Assembly: GCF_032842345.1 (NCBI RefSeq)
Contig: NZ_WBKO01000003.1
Coordinates: 1 to 64,000 of the forward strand
DNA: 64,000 bases
Direction of reading: 5' to 3'
Source: Methanoculleus caldifontis
Lineage (GTDB): Archaea; Halobacteriota; Methanomicrobia; Methanomicrobiales; Methanoculleaceae
The first letter of the stretch is position 1. Each line of letters begins with the position of its first letter. Shown piece by piece: positions 37,966-45,733 of this stretch. The position numbers were made by a program, and so were the translations under genes. The notes under the pieces are model-generated. The model saw only the letters and a program-made list of their open reading frames with translations. It did no database searches and was not told where the DNA came from.

Positions 37966-39135
37966 ATGAGAACAACGTATCTATCATCGCTCGACAAGGT
38001 TCCCGGCATCAGCCCGGAGGAGCGTGCCGACCTCGCGCCGGTAACGGACCTCTTTGCGTTCCGATCCAATGACTACTACCTCTCGCTGATCGACTGGGAG
38101 GATACGAAGGATCCCATCCGCCGGCTGATCATACCCTCCCGCGAGGAGCTCGAGGTCTGGGGGGATGCCGACCCGTCGTCGGAGCACCGCTACACCCGGG
38201 CGCCGGGGCTGCAGCACAAGTACCGCGAGACGGCGCTCCTGCTCGTGAGCGACATCTGCGGCGGCCTCTGCCGCTACTGTTTCCGCAAGCGCCTCTTCAT
38301 CGACGATGCGCGGGAGGTGAATAAGGACGTCTCCGGGGGGCTTCTCCACATCCGGGACCACCCGGAGATCACGAACGTCCTCCTGACGGGAGGCGATCCC
38401 CTCTGCCTCGATACCGGCAGGCTTGCGGATATCGTCCGCCGGCTCAGGGAGATCGAGCATGTCGGGATCATCCGGATCGGGACGAAGATGCCCGCATACG
38501 ACCCCTACCGGATCATCGACGATCCGGCGCTTCTTGAGATGATCCGGGAGTTCAGCGCGGGCGAGAAGAAGATCTACATCATGGCGCAGTTCAACCACCC
38601 GCGGGAGTTGACCGACGTGGCCTGCCAGGCGATCCGTCTCCTGCAGGAGGCCGGAGCGGTCGTGATGAACCAGACGCCGCTGATCCGGGGGATCAACGAC
38701 GACCCGGAGGTGCTTGCGGCGCTCTTCGATAAACTCTCGTTCATCGGGGCGAACCCCTACTACGTCTTCCAGTGCCGCCCGACGACCGGCAACCGGACGT
38801 TTGCGGTGCCGGTGGAGGAGTCCTACCGGATCTTCGAGCAGGCCCGGTCGAAGTGTTCGGGGCTTGCGAAGCGGGCACGGTTCGTGATCTCCCATGCGAC
38901 AGGCAAGATCGAGGTCGTGGGGCGGACCGGCGAGCTGACGTTCTTCAAGTACAACCAGGCGGCGAGCCCGGAGGACCTCGGCCGGTTCATGGTCTACAAG
39001 AGCAACCCGGAGGCCTACTGGTTCGATGACTACACGGATCTGGTGGACGAGGGACGGGTCTGGGGGCCGGACGAGCCGGTGCGTGATGTTCCGGAACTCT
39101 CGGTCTCGCCGGATACGGGGTGCACGCTGGGGTGA
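37966..39135 (+). CDS. KamA-family radical SAM protein (lysine 2,3-aminomutase-like)
   Basis: Radical SAM/PLP enzyme family member, 389 aa. Motif CGGLCRYCFRKR gives Cys 98, 102 and 105 for the [4Fe-4S] cluster, followed by TNVLLTGGDPL for SAM. In this family the enzyme converts L-alpha-lysine to beta-lysine, the precursor of the osmolyte N-acetyl-beta-lysine in methanogens, but the partner acetyltransferase (ablB) is not adjacent. Alternative substrates are possible. GGAGGT lies six bases before the ATG. Confidence 0.87.
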   Translation: MRTTYLSSLDKVPGISPEERADLAPVTDLFAFRSNDYYLSLIDWEDTKDPIRRLIIPSREELEVWGDADPSSEHRYTRAPGLQHKYRETALLLVSDICGGLCRYCFRKRLFIDDAREVNKDVSGGLLHIRDHPEITNVLLTGGDPLCLDTGRLADIVRRLREIEHVGIIRIGTKMPAYDPYRIIDDPALLEMIREFSAGEKKIYIMAQFNHPRELTDVACQAIRLLQEAGAVVMNQTPLIRGINDDPEVLAALFDKLSFIGANPYYVFQCRPTTGNRTFAVPVEESYRIFEQARSKCSGLAKRARFVISHATGKIEVVGRTGELTFFKYNQAASPEDLGRFMVYKSNPEAYWFDDYTDLVDEGRVWGPDEPVRDVPELSVSPDTGCTLG

Positions 39136-39243
39136 GGGGGGTTCCCGGGAGTTTCCATCCAGGGATCAGGTCCCTATCCTTTGTCGGCGGGGGCGCTCTC
39201 CGGGGATTGTGCCGGGCGGCTCCCCGGAGCGGCCTATCATCGT

Positions 39244-39271
39244 CTCACGCGAAGACGCGAAGTACGCGAAG
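39244..39271. repeat. REP-like element, single left arm
   Basis: CTCACGCGAAG then ACGCGAAG and TACGCGAAG: one arm of the dispersed family, without the matching right arm nearby. It lies in the gap between the KamA-type gene and the HicB relic; the rest of 39136-39321 and 39542-39697 shows nothing recognisable. Confidence 0.65.
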
Positions 39272-39321
39272 TGTGTACGGATGTTGACCGGATGTGCCGG
39301 CTTATGAAAAGGGGTCTGAGC

Positions 39322-39541
39322 CTATGCTCCGGCAAGCGGGGGGATCCGGAGCCCGCACCGGAGCCGCAGGATCAACCATTCGTCGATGACGCCGGCAAGG
39401 TTTCTCCTGCACTCCTCAAGTGTCTTCCCTGTTGCCCAGACCCCGGGAAGGTCTGGGACTTCCCCGTAGCATGGGTTCGGTGTCCTCGATGAGTTCGTAA
39501 CGGGCGTGTTCAAGTGCCGCGTTGATGTATTCAGGGATCAT
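39322..39541 (-). pseudogene. HicB-like antitoxin relic with a frameshift
   Basis: Two reading frames join to make one HicB-type protein. The first codes MIPEYINAALEHARYELIED-TEP from the ATG at 39541; the second continues YGEVPDLPGVWATGKTLEEC and on to LRLRCGLRIPPLAG. A single inserted base near 39472 breaks the frame between them. The intact family member is about 70 aa and usually pairs with HicA, of which no trace was seen. It is probably inactive, unless this is a sequencing error. Confidence 0.7.
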
Positions 39542-39697
39542 TCTATCTATAGGATTGGTTCCATCTATTGGGTTTTCGTTCACCGGTTTGGGGTGGGGGT
39601 TACTTACCCCCCGATGCAGTTGCCATAGTCCCGTGCCGGAGCGAGGGTTATGGGCCTGTGATCGGTCATACAACCCTGCCGCCCCGGTTGCCATCCA

Positions 39698-41053
39698 TTA
39701 GAACGGGTAGTCATTGGGGTTGCTGATATACTCCTCGATGTTCCTGAAGGTTACGTCCGTTCCGCCGCTGGTGACAAAGAATCCATCGCGGGCGATCACG
39801 ACCCCTTCGAAGAATTCACCGTTGAAGGTCACCTTCCCGTTGGGGGCGAAGAAGACACCGGTTACGCCGCTCCCTCCCATTCCGGTTATGGTGATGTCGC
39901 CGGTGCGTGCGATGATGACGACGTTGGTTGCGGTAGGTCTCCAGGATGTGGAGGTGTAACTGTCGGCGAACACCTTCATATTGCTTGTCAGGGCTCCCCC
40001 CGAGACGTAGCCTCTTGCTGCATACCAGTCGGCGGACTTCACGGCAGGTAGATCCTTGTCGGGCATCTTGAACCCCGGTACTGTTGCTCGGTGGATGCAT
40101 TTTGCAAGAATCCCGGCATTGTAGTAGTCGGGAGTTGTGATCCCGCCGGTGTAGTAAATGCGTGCATCATCAGCGATCCATGGGGTCCAGCCCAACGTGA
40201 GATCCCCATCGACGTAGACGTTCCCGTGGATCCGCGCGTCCTTCAGGCGGAAGTTGCCGTTGACATAGACGTCGCCATAGATCTCCCTTGCTCCCGACCA
40301 TAACTCTAAATTGCCGTTGACATAGATGGAGCCGGGTTCTTCCGTCGACCCGAGGCCGGCGCTTCCATGGTTGAGAGCAACATCCCCATCGAAATAGATG
40401 TCCGAGACGGCGATGGAGGCGCCGAGATTGGTATCCGCCGTGTCCAGACCTCCGGTGATGATGACCGTTGCTCCCGGACCGTAGACGCTGTCCCCACTGA
40501 ACCGAAGGACGTTACCGTAGACGAAGACGTTCTCGTCGATGACGAAGTCGATGAAGGACTCAGGTTTTGTGGTCGGCACCGGGACCCGGCCCCGCCACCC
40601 CTCGGAGACGTGGACAAGATAGTCCCCGCCGCTACGGTCAGAGTAGACCATCAGGACCTCCGCTTTTGGGGGCGCCCCCGTTGCTCCGGGAGAAGACGCT
40701 GGCGGAGTGTAGACGAGGATATCCCCGATGCCCCAGGCCGTCCAGCCCGCGCCGTCGCCATTTGTAGAGAGCGCCCGGATGTCGTGCACCGCGGCCCCGT
40801 CGTCGATGTAGATTCGGAGCTGGTCCCGCGGTATCGAGTCTCCCCCGAGGTGACGGATGGCGACGCTCCCGTCATTGCCGTAGGTCACGTTGAAGGTGAT
40901 CGACGGGAGGACCGGGGCCGCCTGCTGGGAGAGGAGGGCGACCGTGAAGACGCCGATGCCAAGCGCGATGACCGCTATGAGGAGGATGGGCCCGAGGGAC
41001 TCGGCGATCCCCCGGTCGTTCTCGGTGGGCTGTGTTTTCGGCGATTGGATCAT
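39698..41053 (-). CDS. pilin-signal surface protein with polymer-type beta domain
   Basis: Secreted or surface protein, 451 aa. The N terminus (RGIAESLGPILLIAVIALGI) is an archaeal type IV pilin signal with helix. A beta-rich Ig-like region follows, then from about residue 190 a run of short repeats such as YVNGNLELWSG, YVNGNFRLKD and YVDGDLTLGW, resembling a beta-helix or bactofilin-like fold. It overlaps the next upstream gene by 4 nt. Role in a surface fibre or adhesion is inferred. Confidence 0.8.
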   Translation of the reverse strand: MIQSPKTQPTENDRGIAESLGPILLIAVIALGIGVFTVALLSQQAAPVLPSITFNVTYGNDGSVAIRHLGGDSIPRDQLRIYIDDGAAVHDIRALSTNGDGAGWTAWGIGDILVYTPPASSPGATGAPPKAEVLMVYSDRSGGDYLVHVSEGWRGRVPVPTTKPESFIDFVIDENVFVYGNVLRFSGDSVYGPGATVIITGGLDTADTNLGASIAVSDIYFDGDVALNHGSAGLGSTEEPGSIYVNGNLELWSGAREIYGDVYVNGNFRLKDARIHGNVYVDGDLTLGWTPWIADDARIYYTGGITTPDYYNAGILAKCIHRATVPGFKMPDKDLPAVKSADWYAARGYVSGGALTSNMKVFADSYTSTSWRPTATNVVIIARTGDITITGMGGSGVTGVFFAPNGKVTFNGEFFEGVVIARDGFFVTSGGTDVTFRNIEEYISNPNDYPF

Positions 41054-42168
41054 CCTGTCGCCCTCGTTCCTATTAACTCTAAGGTGTCCTCATCAATCTC
41101 GGCGTCCCCGACAAAGTAGCACGGGTCATTCTTCGAGATGTCCAGGATTAACAGGGTGGGATCTGCCGGTCTGATGTTGGTGAGGGTGATAGGGTGATCC
41201 GACTTGCCGTTAATAATTTGGAAGTTGTTGACGTAGAACTCTGTCTGGACTTCTTTCTTGGAGGGGGTTGTCATGACGATTGAGGAGTCAAAGTTGCTGT
41301 ACTCGTAGATCCGTCCTCCGACTATGGTTCTATCCCCCAGAGAGAAGCCGTTCTTGGTGATTGTCACGTCGGTTGCGGAGATGTGCCATCCGCCGTGCCC
41401 GATGGCAAAGAACCGCATTGCGCAGTTTGGGCCACTGTTGAGCCCGATCTTCAGTTTATCGTTTTTGGCAAAGGTAACCTGGCCCGTGTCGAGGTCGAGA
41501 TACGTATTGCTGTCGCTAAGGATAAATTCAAAGGAACCGCTGTACGTCCAGGTCGTCGCACCGCCACTGCTTTTTCCATCCTGGCTGAGGTAGATCGAGT
41601 TGTTCGCCAGCATTCCGACAAAGTGGTTGACCACCCAGGCATCCCGCTCCTCGGTTGTGTCAAAGGAGATGTTCAGCTCGCTCTCTATCCATCCCCCTCC
41701 TCCCGGTCCGGCCGGCACGTCCGGTCCGGCCGTCCCGGCCGTCCCGGAGAAGGTCGCGGACTTCAGCAGGACCGCACCTCCTCCGCCGTCGTAGACGACC
41801 TGCACCCGTCCGGGAGCGGAGGTTACGCCGTACTGCAGCACCTCGCCGATCGACCAGGGCCAGGCGCCGCCGGAAAGGCTGGGGGGATCTTCGAGGCGCA
41901 TCCCGTCGGCCAGGATGTAGAACGAGCCTTCCGCAAGGGAGTCTCCGCCGTTGTGGGTCAGGCGGACGGCGGTATCGGTCTCTGAAACAAGGATATCTAC
42001 CTGCGGCGTCCCCTCCGGCGCCGGCTGGGAGTAGATCGTGACGGCGACGATCCCGACGCCCACCACGACGACCGCGAGGAGGAGGACGATGCTGACGACC
42101 TCGGAGACCGCATGGTGGTTATGCCGGATACCGCGGCCGGATTCGTGCTGCATTGCCTTGCCGTTCAC
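41050..42168 (-). CDS. pilin-signal surface protein
   Basis: Protein of about 372 aa with the archaeal pilin signature HAVSEVVSIVLLLAVVVVGV near residue 22-41, then beta-rich extracellular sequence, ending in KNDPCYFVGDAEIDEDTLEL. The start chosen is GTG at 42168, with AGGTGA seven bases upstream; TTG at 42192 and ATG at 42153 are alternatives. The C-terminal region is not recognised. Middle gene of a three-gene pilin-type operon. Confidence 0.78.
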   Translation of the reverse strand: MNGKAMQHESGRGIRHNHHAVSEVVSIVLLLAVVVVGVGIVAVTIYSQPAPEGTPQVDILVSETDTAVRLTHNGGDSLAEGSFYILADGMRLEDPPSLSGGAWPWSIGEVLQYGVTSAPGRVQVVYDGGGGAVLLKSATFSGTAGTAGPDVPAGPGGGGWIESELNISFDTTEERDAWVVNHFVGMLANNSIYLSQDGKSSGGATTWTYSGSFEFILSDSNTYLDLDTGQVTFAKNDKLKIGLNSGPNCAMRFFAIGHGGWHISATDVTITKNGFSLGDRTIVGGRIYEYSNFDSSIVMTTPSKKEVQTEFYVNNFQIINGKSDHPITLTNIRPADPTLLILDISKNDPCYFVGDAEIDEDTLELIGTRATG

Positions 42169-42204
42169 TCTTGACTCACCTGCTCTCTCCAACCTTCTCC
42201 TCTC

Positions 42205-43173
42205 CTAAGCCATGATCGACTGCTGGAGCCCGACGCTGAGTCCGACGCGGGTGACGTCGAGATCGACGTATTGGATCCGGGTGGGCTCCGCTCCTGTCTC
42301 CGGGCGACAGGTCATGCTCACCTGATTCCCCGTCTGGACGATCCTGACCGGGAGTGCGTCATCCCCGGCGCCCCATACCACGCCCTCACGTTCCGTGGCG
42401 TCGATGAAAGCCTGCCGCCACGCCGTTGCGGTCGCCTCGTCGTGCGCATTCACCGTCACCGTGATATCTCCCCCGGCTTCGGCAGTGGCGGAGACCTTCG
42501 TCACACCCTCCCGGAGCCGGGTGTCCACCCGGGCAACCCCCTGTCCCCAGGTCTCCTGGCCGCCGAAGATCTGGACGGCGGCGATCTTTACCCGCAACCG
42601 ATACTCCAGGTCCGTCGAAGTGCTGCTGTTGACACTGTATACCGACACCAGGGGAGAGAGCCGGACGGCTGTTCCCGAATCCTGTTCGAGGAAGAGGCCC
42701 CCCATCTGGTAGACGTAGCGCTGCCGTATCCAGTAGTTGTTCGAGGACTCGTAGGCGATCTCACCCATCGTGTATGGTGCGATCACGTTCCCCCCGTTCC
42801 TGGTGATCGTGAGGGTATCCTGGTGCTCGTTCACCGAGACCTTCCCTCCCGATGCGATGGGGGCGAGCACCGGGAAGAGAACGCCCCCGCCCTGCGTGTA
42901 ACCCCCGCCTGTCCCGAGGTCGAACGCGGTGCTGAGCGTCACGCCCTCAGCGGATCGCGTGGTATTCAGAGAATTGATCCAGAGCGAATCCAGAGCAATC
43001 TTATAGTCCACGAACCGGCCCTTCACCGCGTTCATGTGCGCGATCTCGTCCTCCCTCCCCGCCGCCGGCACGCCGTAGAGCTGGTACAGCGAGAGGGCCA
43101 CGACGATAACCCCCAGTATCAGCACGAATCCGACAACTTCCGAGAGGCCGTCGTCACGCGCGCGGGATGGCAT
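42205..43173 (-). CDS. pilin-signal surface protein
   Basis: Protein of about 322 aa, first in the operon. Its N terminus DDGLSEVVGFVLILGVIVVA is the pilin-type signal and hydrophobic helix; the rest is secreted beta-rich sequence without a recognised domain. The ATG at 43173 lies about 30 bp behind the TATA-like GATAGATATA, so the message is likely leaderless. Related in organisation to archaeal pilin-like proteins; no assembly ATPase is present in the window. Confidence 0.78.
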   Translation of the reverse strand: MPSRARDDGLSEVVGFVLILGVIVVALSLYQLYGVPAAGREDEIAHMNAVKGRFVDYKIALDSLWINSLNTTRSAEGVTLSTAFDLGTGGGYTQGGGVLFPVLAPIASGGKVSVNEHQDTLTITRNGGNVIAPYTMGEIAYESSNNYWIRQRYVYQMGGLFLEQDSGTAVRLSPLVSVYSVNSSTSTDLEYRLRVKIAAVQIFGGQETWGQGVARVDTRLREGVTKVSATAEAGGDITVTVNAHDEATATAWRQAFIDATEREGVVWGAGDDALPVRIVQTGNQVSMTCRPETGAEPTRIQYVDLDVTRVGLSVGLQQSIMA

Positions 43174-43200
43174 AGTCAAAGTAATTCTCTGTCAGAGGGC

Positions 43201-43210
43201 TATATCTATC
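43201..43210 (-). promoter_or_regulatory. TATA box of the pilin-type operon
   Basis: GATAGATATA read leftward, centred about 32 bp before the ATG at 43173. This spacing suits a leaderless archaeal transcript. Confidence 0.5.
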
Positions 43211-43354
43211 TATTGCTCCCCGTCGCCGCCGTGCTGCCGGGAAAACTCAAAACCGGTGGATATCCCTCGCGTTCCGGCCCATGCTGAGCCCCTTTGCCCT
43301 TCCTCCCCCCACCATCAAACCTTTTCACCTTGGCCCGCCCATAATTACTCCAGT

Positions 43355-44365
43355 ATGCAACAGGAGTCGGGAGTATCCCCGGATGGAATAGCCCTCTCGC
43401 CGGGGTGCGTCCTCTGCCACCAGGGTGCAAAGATGGTCCTCTTCGTGACCGGCCGGTGCCACCGCACCTGCTGGTACTGCCCGCTCTCCCGCGAGCGAAA
43501 GAATCTCGACGTGGTCTACGCAAACGACCGGAAGATCTCCTCGCCGGCAGACGCCATCGCCGAGGCCGAGAAGATGAGCGCCCTCGGCACCGGGGTCACC
43601 GGCGGCGAACCCCTCCTCGAGCTCGACCGGGTGGTGGAGTACTGCAGGGCGCTCAAGGAGCGCTTCGGCCCGGACCACCAGATCCACCTCTACACGGCCC
43701 TCGCCCCGAACGAGGCCATGCTCCGGCGCCTGCAGGGGCTCGTCGACGAGATCCGGCTCCATCCACCCCACGAGGTCTGGCCGCGCATCCTCGAGACCGA
43801 TTACGCCCGCTCCGCCGTCCTCGCCCGCGAGATGGGCTTTGTCATCGGGATCGAGGTCCCGGCGCTCCCCGGCATCGGGGCCCTCGCCGCCGCCCTGCCG
43901 CTCCTCGACTTCCTCAACATCAACGAGCTCGAGTGGGGCGAGACCTGCGCCGCCGCCATGCGCGAGCGTGGACTCGAACTCGAGGACGGGATGCACAACG
44001 CGGTCCTCGGCGCCCGCCGGTGGGCGGAAGAACTCCCCCGCGACCCGAAAGTCCACTTCTGCTCGTCGGTCTTCAAGGACTCGGTCCAGTTACGGGAACG
44101 ATTAAAGCGGATCGCCGCCAACACTGCGCGACCGTTCGAAGAGGTGACGGATGACGGGACTGTCGTATACGGCGTGCTCGAGCCTGCAGGCGCCGTCGAC
44201 GAGTTCCTGGAGATGCTCGATGAGGACGATTACGCAGTCTGCGACGGAAGGATCGAGATGGCGTGGTGGATGCTTGCCGGGGACGGCGCCGCGCTGCCGG
44301 GCAGGAAGTACGTCGTCGAGCGCTACCCGGGCGGCGGCATGGTGGTCGAGGTGACGCCGCTCTGA
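43355..44365 (+). CDS. radical SAM protein (COG2108-like)
   Basis: Radical SAM enzyme, 336 aa, of uncertain substrate. CHRTCWYC (Cys 35, 39, 42) binds the [4Fe-4S] cluster and GTGVTGGEPLLELD the SAM. Two further Cys near residues 18 and 21 (CVLC) may bind metal. The gene is rightward and its end overlaps the following cis-prenyltransferase. The ATG at 43355 is preferred; the upstream 33 codons look unlike protein. Confidence 0.85.
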   Translation: MQQESGVSPDGIALSPGCVLCHQGAKMVLFVTGRCHRTCWYCPLSRERKNLDVVYANDRKISSPADAIAEAEKMSALGTGVTGGEPLLELDRVVEYCRALKERFGPDHQIHLYTALAPNEAMLRRLQGLVDEIRLHPPHEVWPRILETDYARSAVLAREMGFVIGIEVPALPGIGALAAALPLLDFLNINELEWGETCAAAMRERGLELEDGMHNAVLGARRWAEELPRDPKVHFCSSVFKDSVQLRERLKRIAANTARPFEEVTDDGTVVYGVLEPAGAVDEFLEMLDEDDYAVCDGRIEMAWWMLAGDGAALPGRKYVVERYPGGGMVVEVTPL

Positions 44366-45138
44366 CGCTCAGAACCGGGATAGACGCCCTCTACGAGCGC
44401 TACCTGCGGTGGCAGGTGAAGCACATCCCCCGGCACGTCGCCGTGATCCAGGACGGGAACCGCCGGTTCGCCCGCAACCAGGGTATCGAGACGGCGACCG
44501 GCCACCGGCTCGGTGCCGATACCACGGAGCAGGTCCTCGACTGGGCGTGCGACCTCGGCGTCCGGCACATCACGCTCTACACCTTCTCCACCGAGAACTT
44601 CCGGCGGGACCAGGGCGAGCTCGCCTCGCTCTTCGCGCTCTTCCGCGAGAAGTTCACCGCCATCATCAAGGACGAGCGGGTGCACCGGAACCGTATCCGG
44701 GTCCAGATGATCGGCGACCGCTCCCTCCTCCCCGACGACCTCCTCGCGACGATCGACGCGGCGGAGGAGGCGACGGGGGCGTATGACGACTATTTCATCA
44801 ACGTCGCGCTCGCCTATGGCGGCCGGAACGAGATCGTCCACGCCGCCCGGTCGATCCTCGGCGAGGTCCGGCAGGGCGCCCTCGACCCCGCGGCCATCAC
44901 CCCCGACACCGTCGAGAGCCACCTCCACCGGGGAGCCCCCATCCCCCCCGTCGACCTGATCATCCGGACCGGCAACGACTCCCGGACCTCGAACTTCCTC
45001 CCCTGGCTCGCGAACGGCCACGAGTCGGCCGTCTACTTCTGCGCCCCCTACTGGCCGGCGTTCAGGAAGATCGACCTTCTCCGGGCGATGCGGGTCTACG
45101 ACCAGCGCATGCGCTTGAAAGAGCGTCTGGCCCGGTAG
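44362..45138 (+). CDS. uppS: cis-prenyltransferase (UppS-type), catalytic
   Basis: Polyprenyl diphosphate synthase for glycosyl carrier lipid, 258 aa. The catalytic block AVIQDGNRRFARNQG (Asp near residue 31) and the C-terminal RTGNDSRTSNFLPW are intact. No ATG, GTG or TTG lies between the end of the radical SAM gene and the conserved sequence. The best start is CTG at 44362, forming a CTGA overlap with the upstream stop and preceded by GAGGTGA seven bases away; an ATG at 44263 would overlap 100 bp. It probably works with the degenerate paralogue encoded next. Confidence 0.88.
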   Translation: MTLRTGIDALYERYLRWQVKHIPRHVAVIQDGNRRFARNQGIETATGHRLGADTTEQVLDWACDLGVRHITLYTFSTENFRRDQGELASLFALFREKFTAIIKDERVHRNRIRVQMIGDRSLLPDDLLATIDAAEEATGAYDDYFINVALAYGGRNEIVHAARSILGEVRQGALDPAAITPDTVESHLHRGAPIPPVDLIIRTGNDSRTSNFLPWLANGHESAVYFCAPYWPAFRKIDLLRAMRVYDQRMRLKERLAR

Positions 45139-45142
45139 GCTC

Positions 45143-45733
45143 TCACCTTCCAAACCGCCGCGCCCGCGACTGGAAGTCCCTGAGCGCCCGGAGGAAGTCC
45201 ACCTTCCGGAGCAGCGCCCAGTTGACGTCGAGGAAGAAGAGTTCCGAGTAGACCGACTGCCAGATCAGGAAGTCGGTCAGGTGGTCGCCGCCGGTCTTGA
45301 TGACCAGATCCGGCTCGTACTTGAAGGTGAGGTAGGACTCGAGCACGTCCTCGTCGACGGAGTCCGGGTCCATGCCGTCCTCGGCCATCCGCCGGACGCA
45401 GCAGGCGATCTCCTCCCGCCCGCTCTTTCCGATCGCGACCGTCACGTTCATCCCCTCGCCGCGGACCTCCTTTGTCTCGCGGTAGTGGAGCGTCAGGCGT
45501 GCGATCGAGGAGATTGTGCGGATACGGGGGAGGCAGCGCTCCAGCCGGGCCGGGTCGGGGGTGCTGATATGGAACATGGCGCTCCGGATCCCGAGGTCGC
45601 GGCACCACTCCGCGGCGCGGTAGAGGTTGTCCGGGGCATCGAGCATGTCCTGGCCGGTGATCATGAAGCAGATCTGCTCGGGAAGCGTGTGGAGGTCCGA
45701 GAGCAGGATCCTCTCGTAGAGGCGGTAGATCAA
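45143..45733 (-). CDS. degenerate cis-prenyltransferase-like subunit
   Basis: UppS-fold protein of about 196 aa, convergent with the intact enzyme and ending 5 bp from it. Where the catalytic Asp-Gly-Asn-Arg-Arg should be it reads FMITGQDML, so the Asp and substrate Arg are lost. The late motif is also altered (KTGGDHLTDFLIWQ). This resembles the non-catalytic subunits NgBR/Nus1 and the heteromeric enzyme reported in Methanosarcina. Start TTG at 45733 overlaps the PolX stop by 4 nt; GTG at 45742 is possible. Confidence 0.82.
   Translation of the reverse strand: MIYRLYERILLSDLHTLPEQICFMITGQDMLDAPDNLYRAAEWCRDLGIRSAMFHISTPDPARLERCLPRIRTISSIARLTLHYRETKEVRGEGMNVTVAIGKSGREEIACCVRRMAEDGMDPDSVDEDVLESYLTFKYEPDLVIKTGGDHLTDFLIWQSVYSELFFLDVNWALLRKVDFLRALRDFQSRARRFGR

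Noticed and set aside
37966-39135. A complete ablAB beta-lysine operon
   Set aside because: No acetyltransferase (ablB) follows the KamA-type gene, so only the family is stated.
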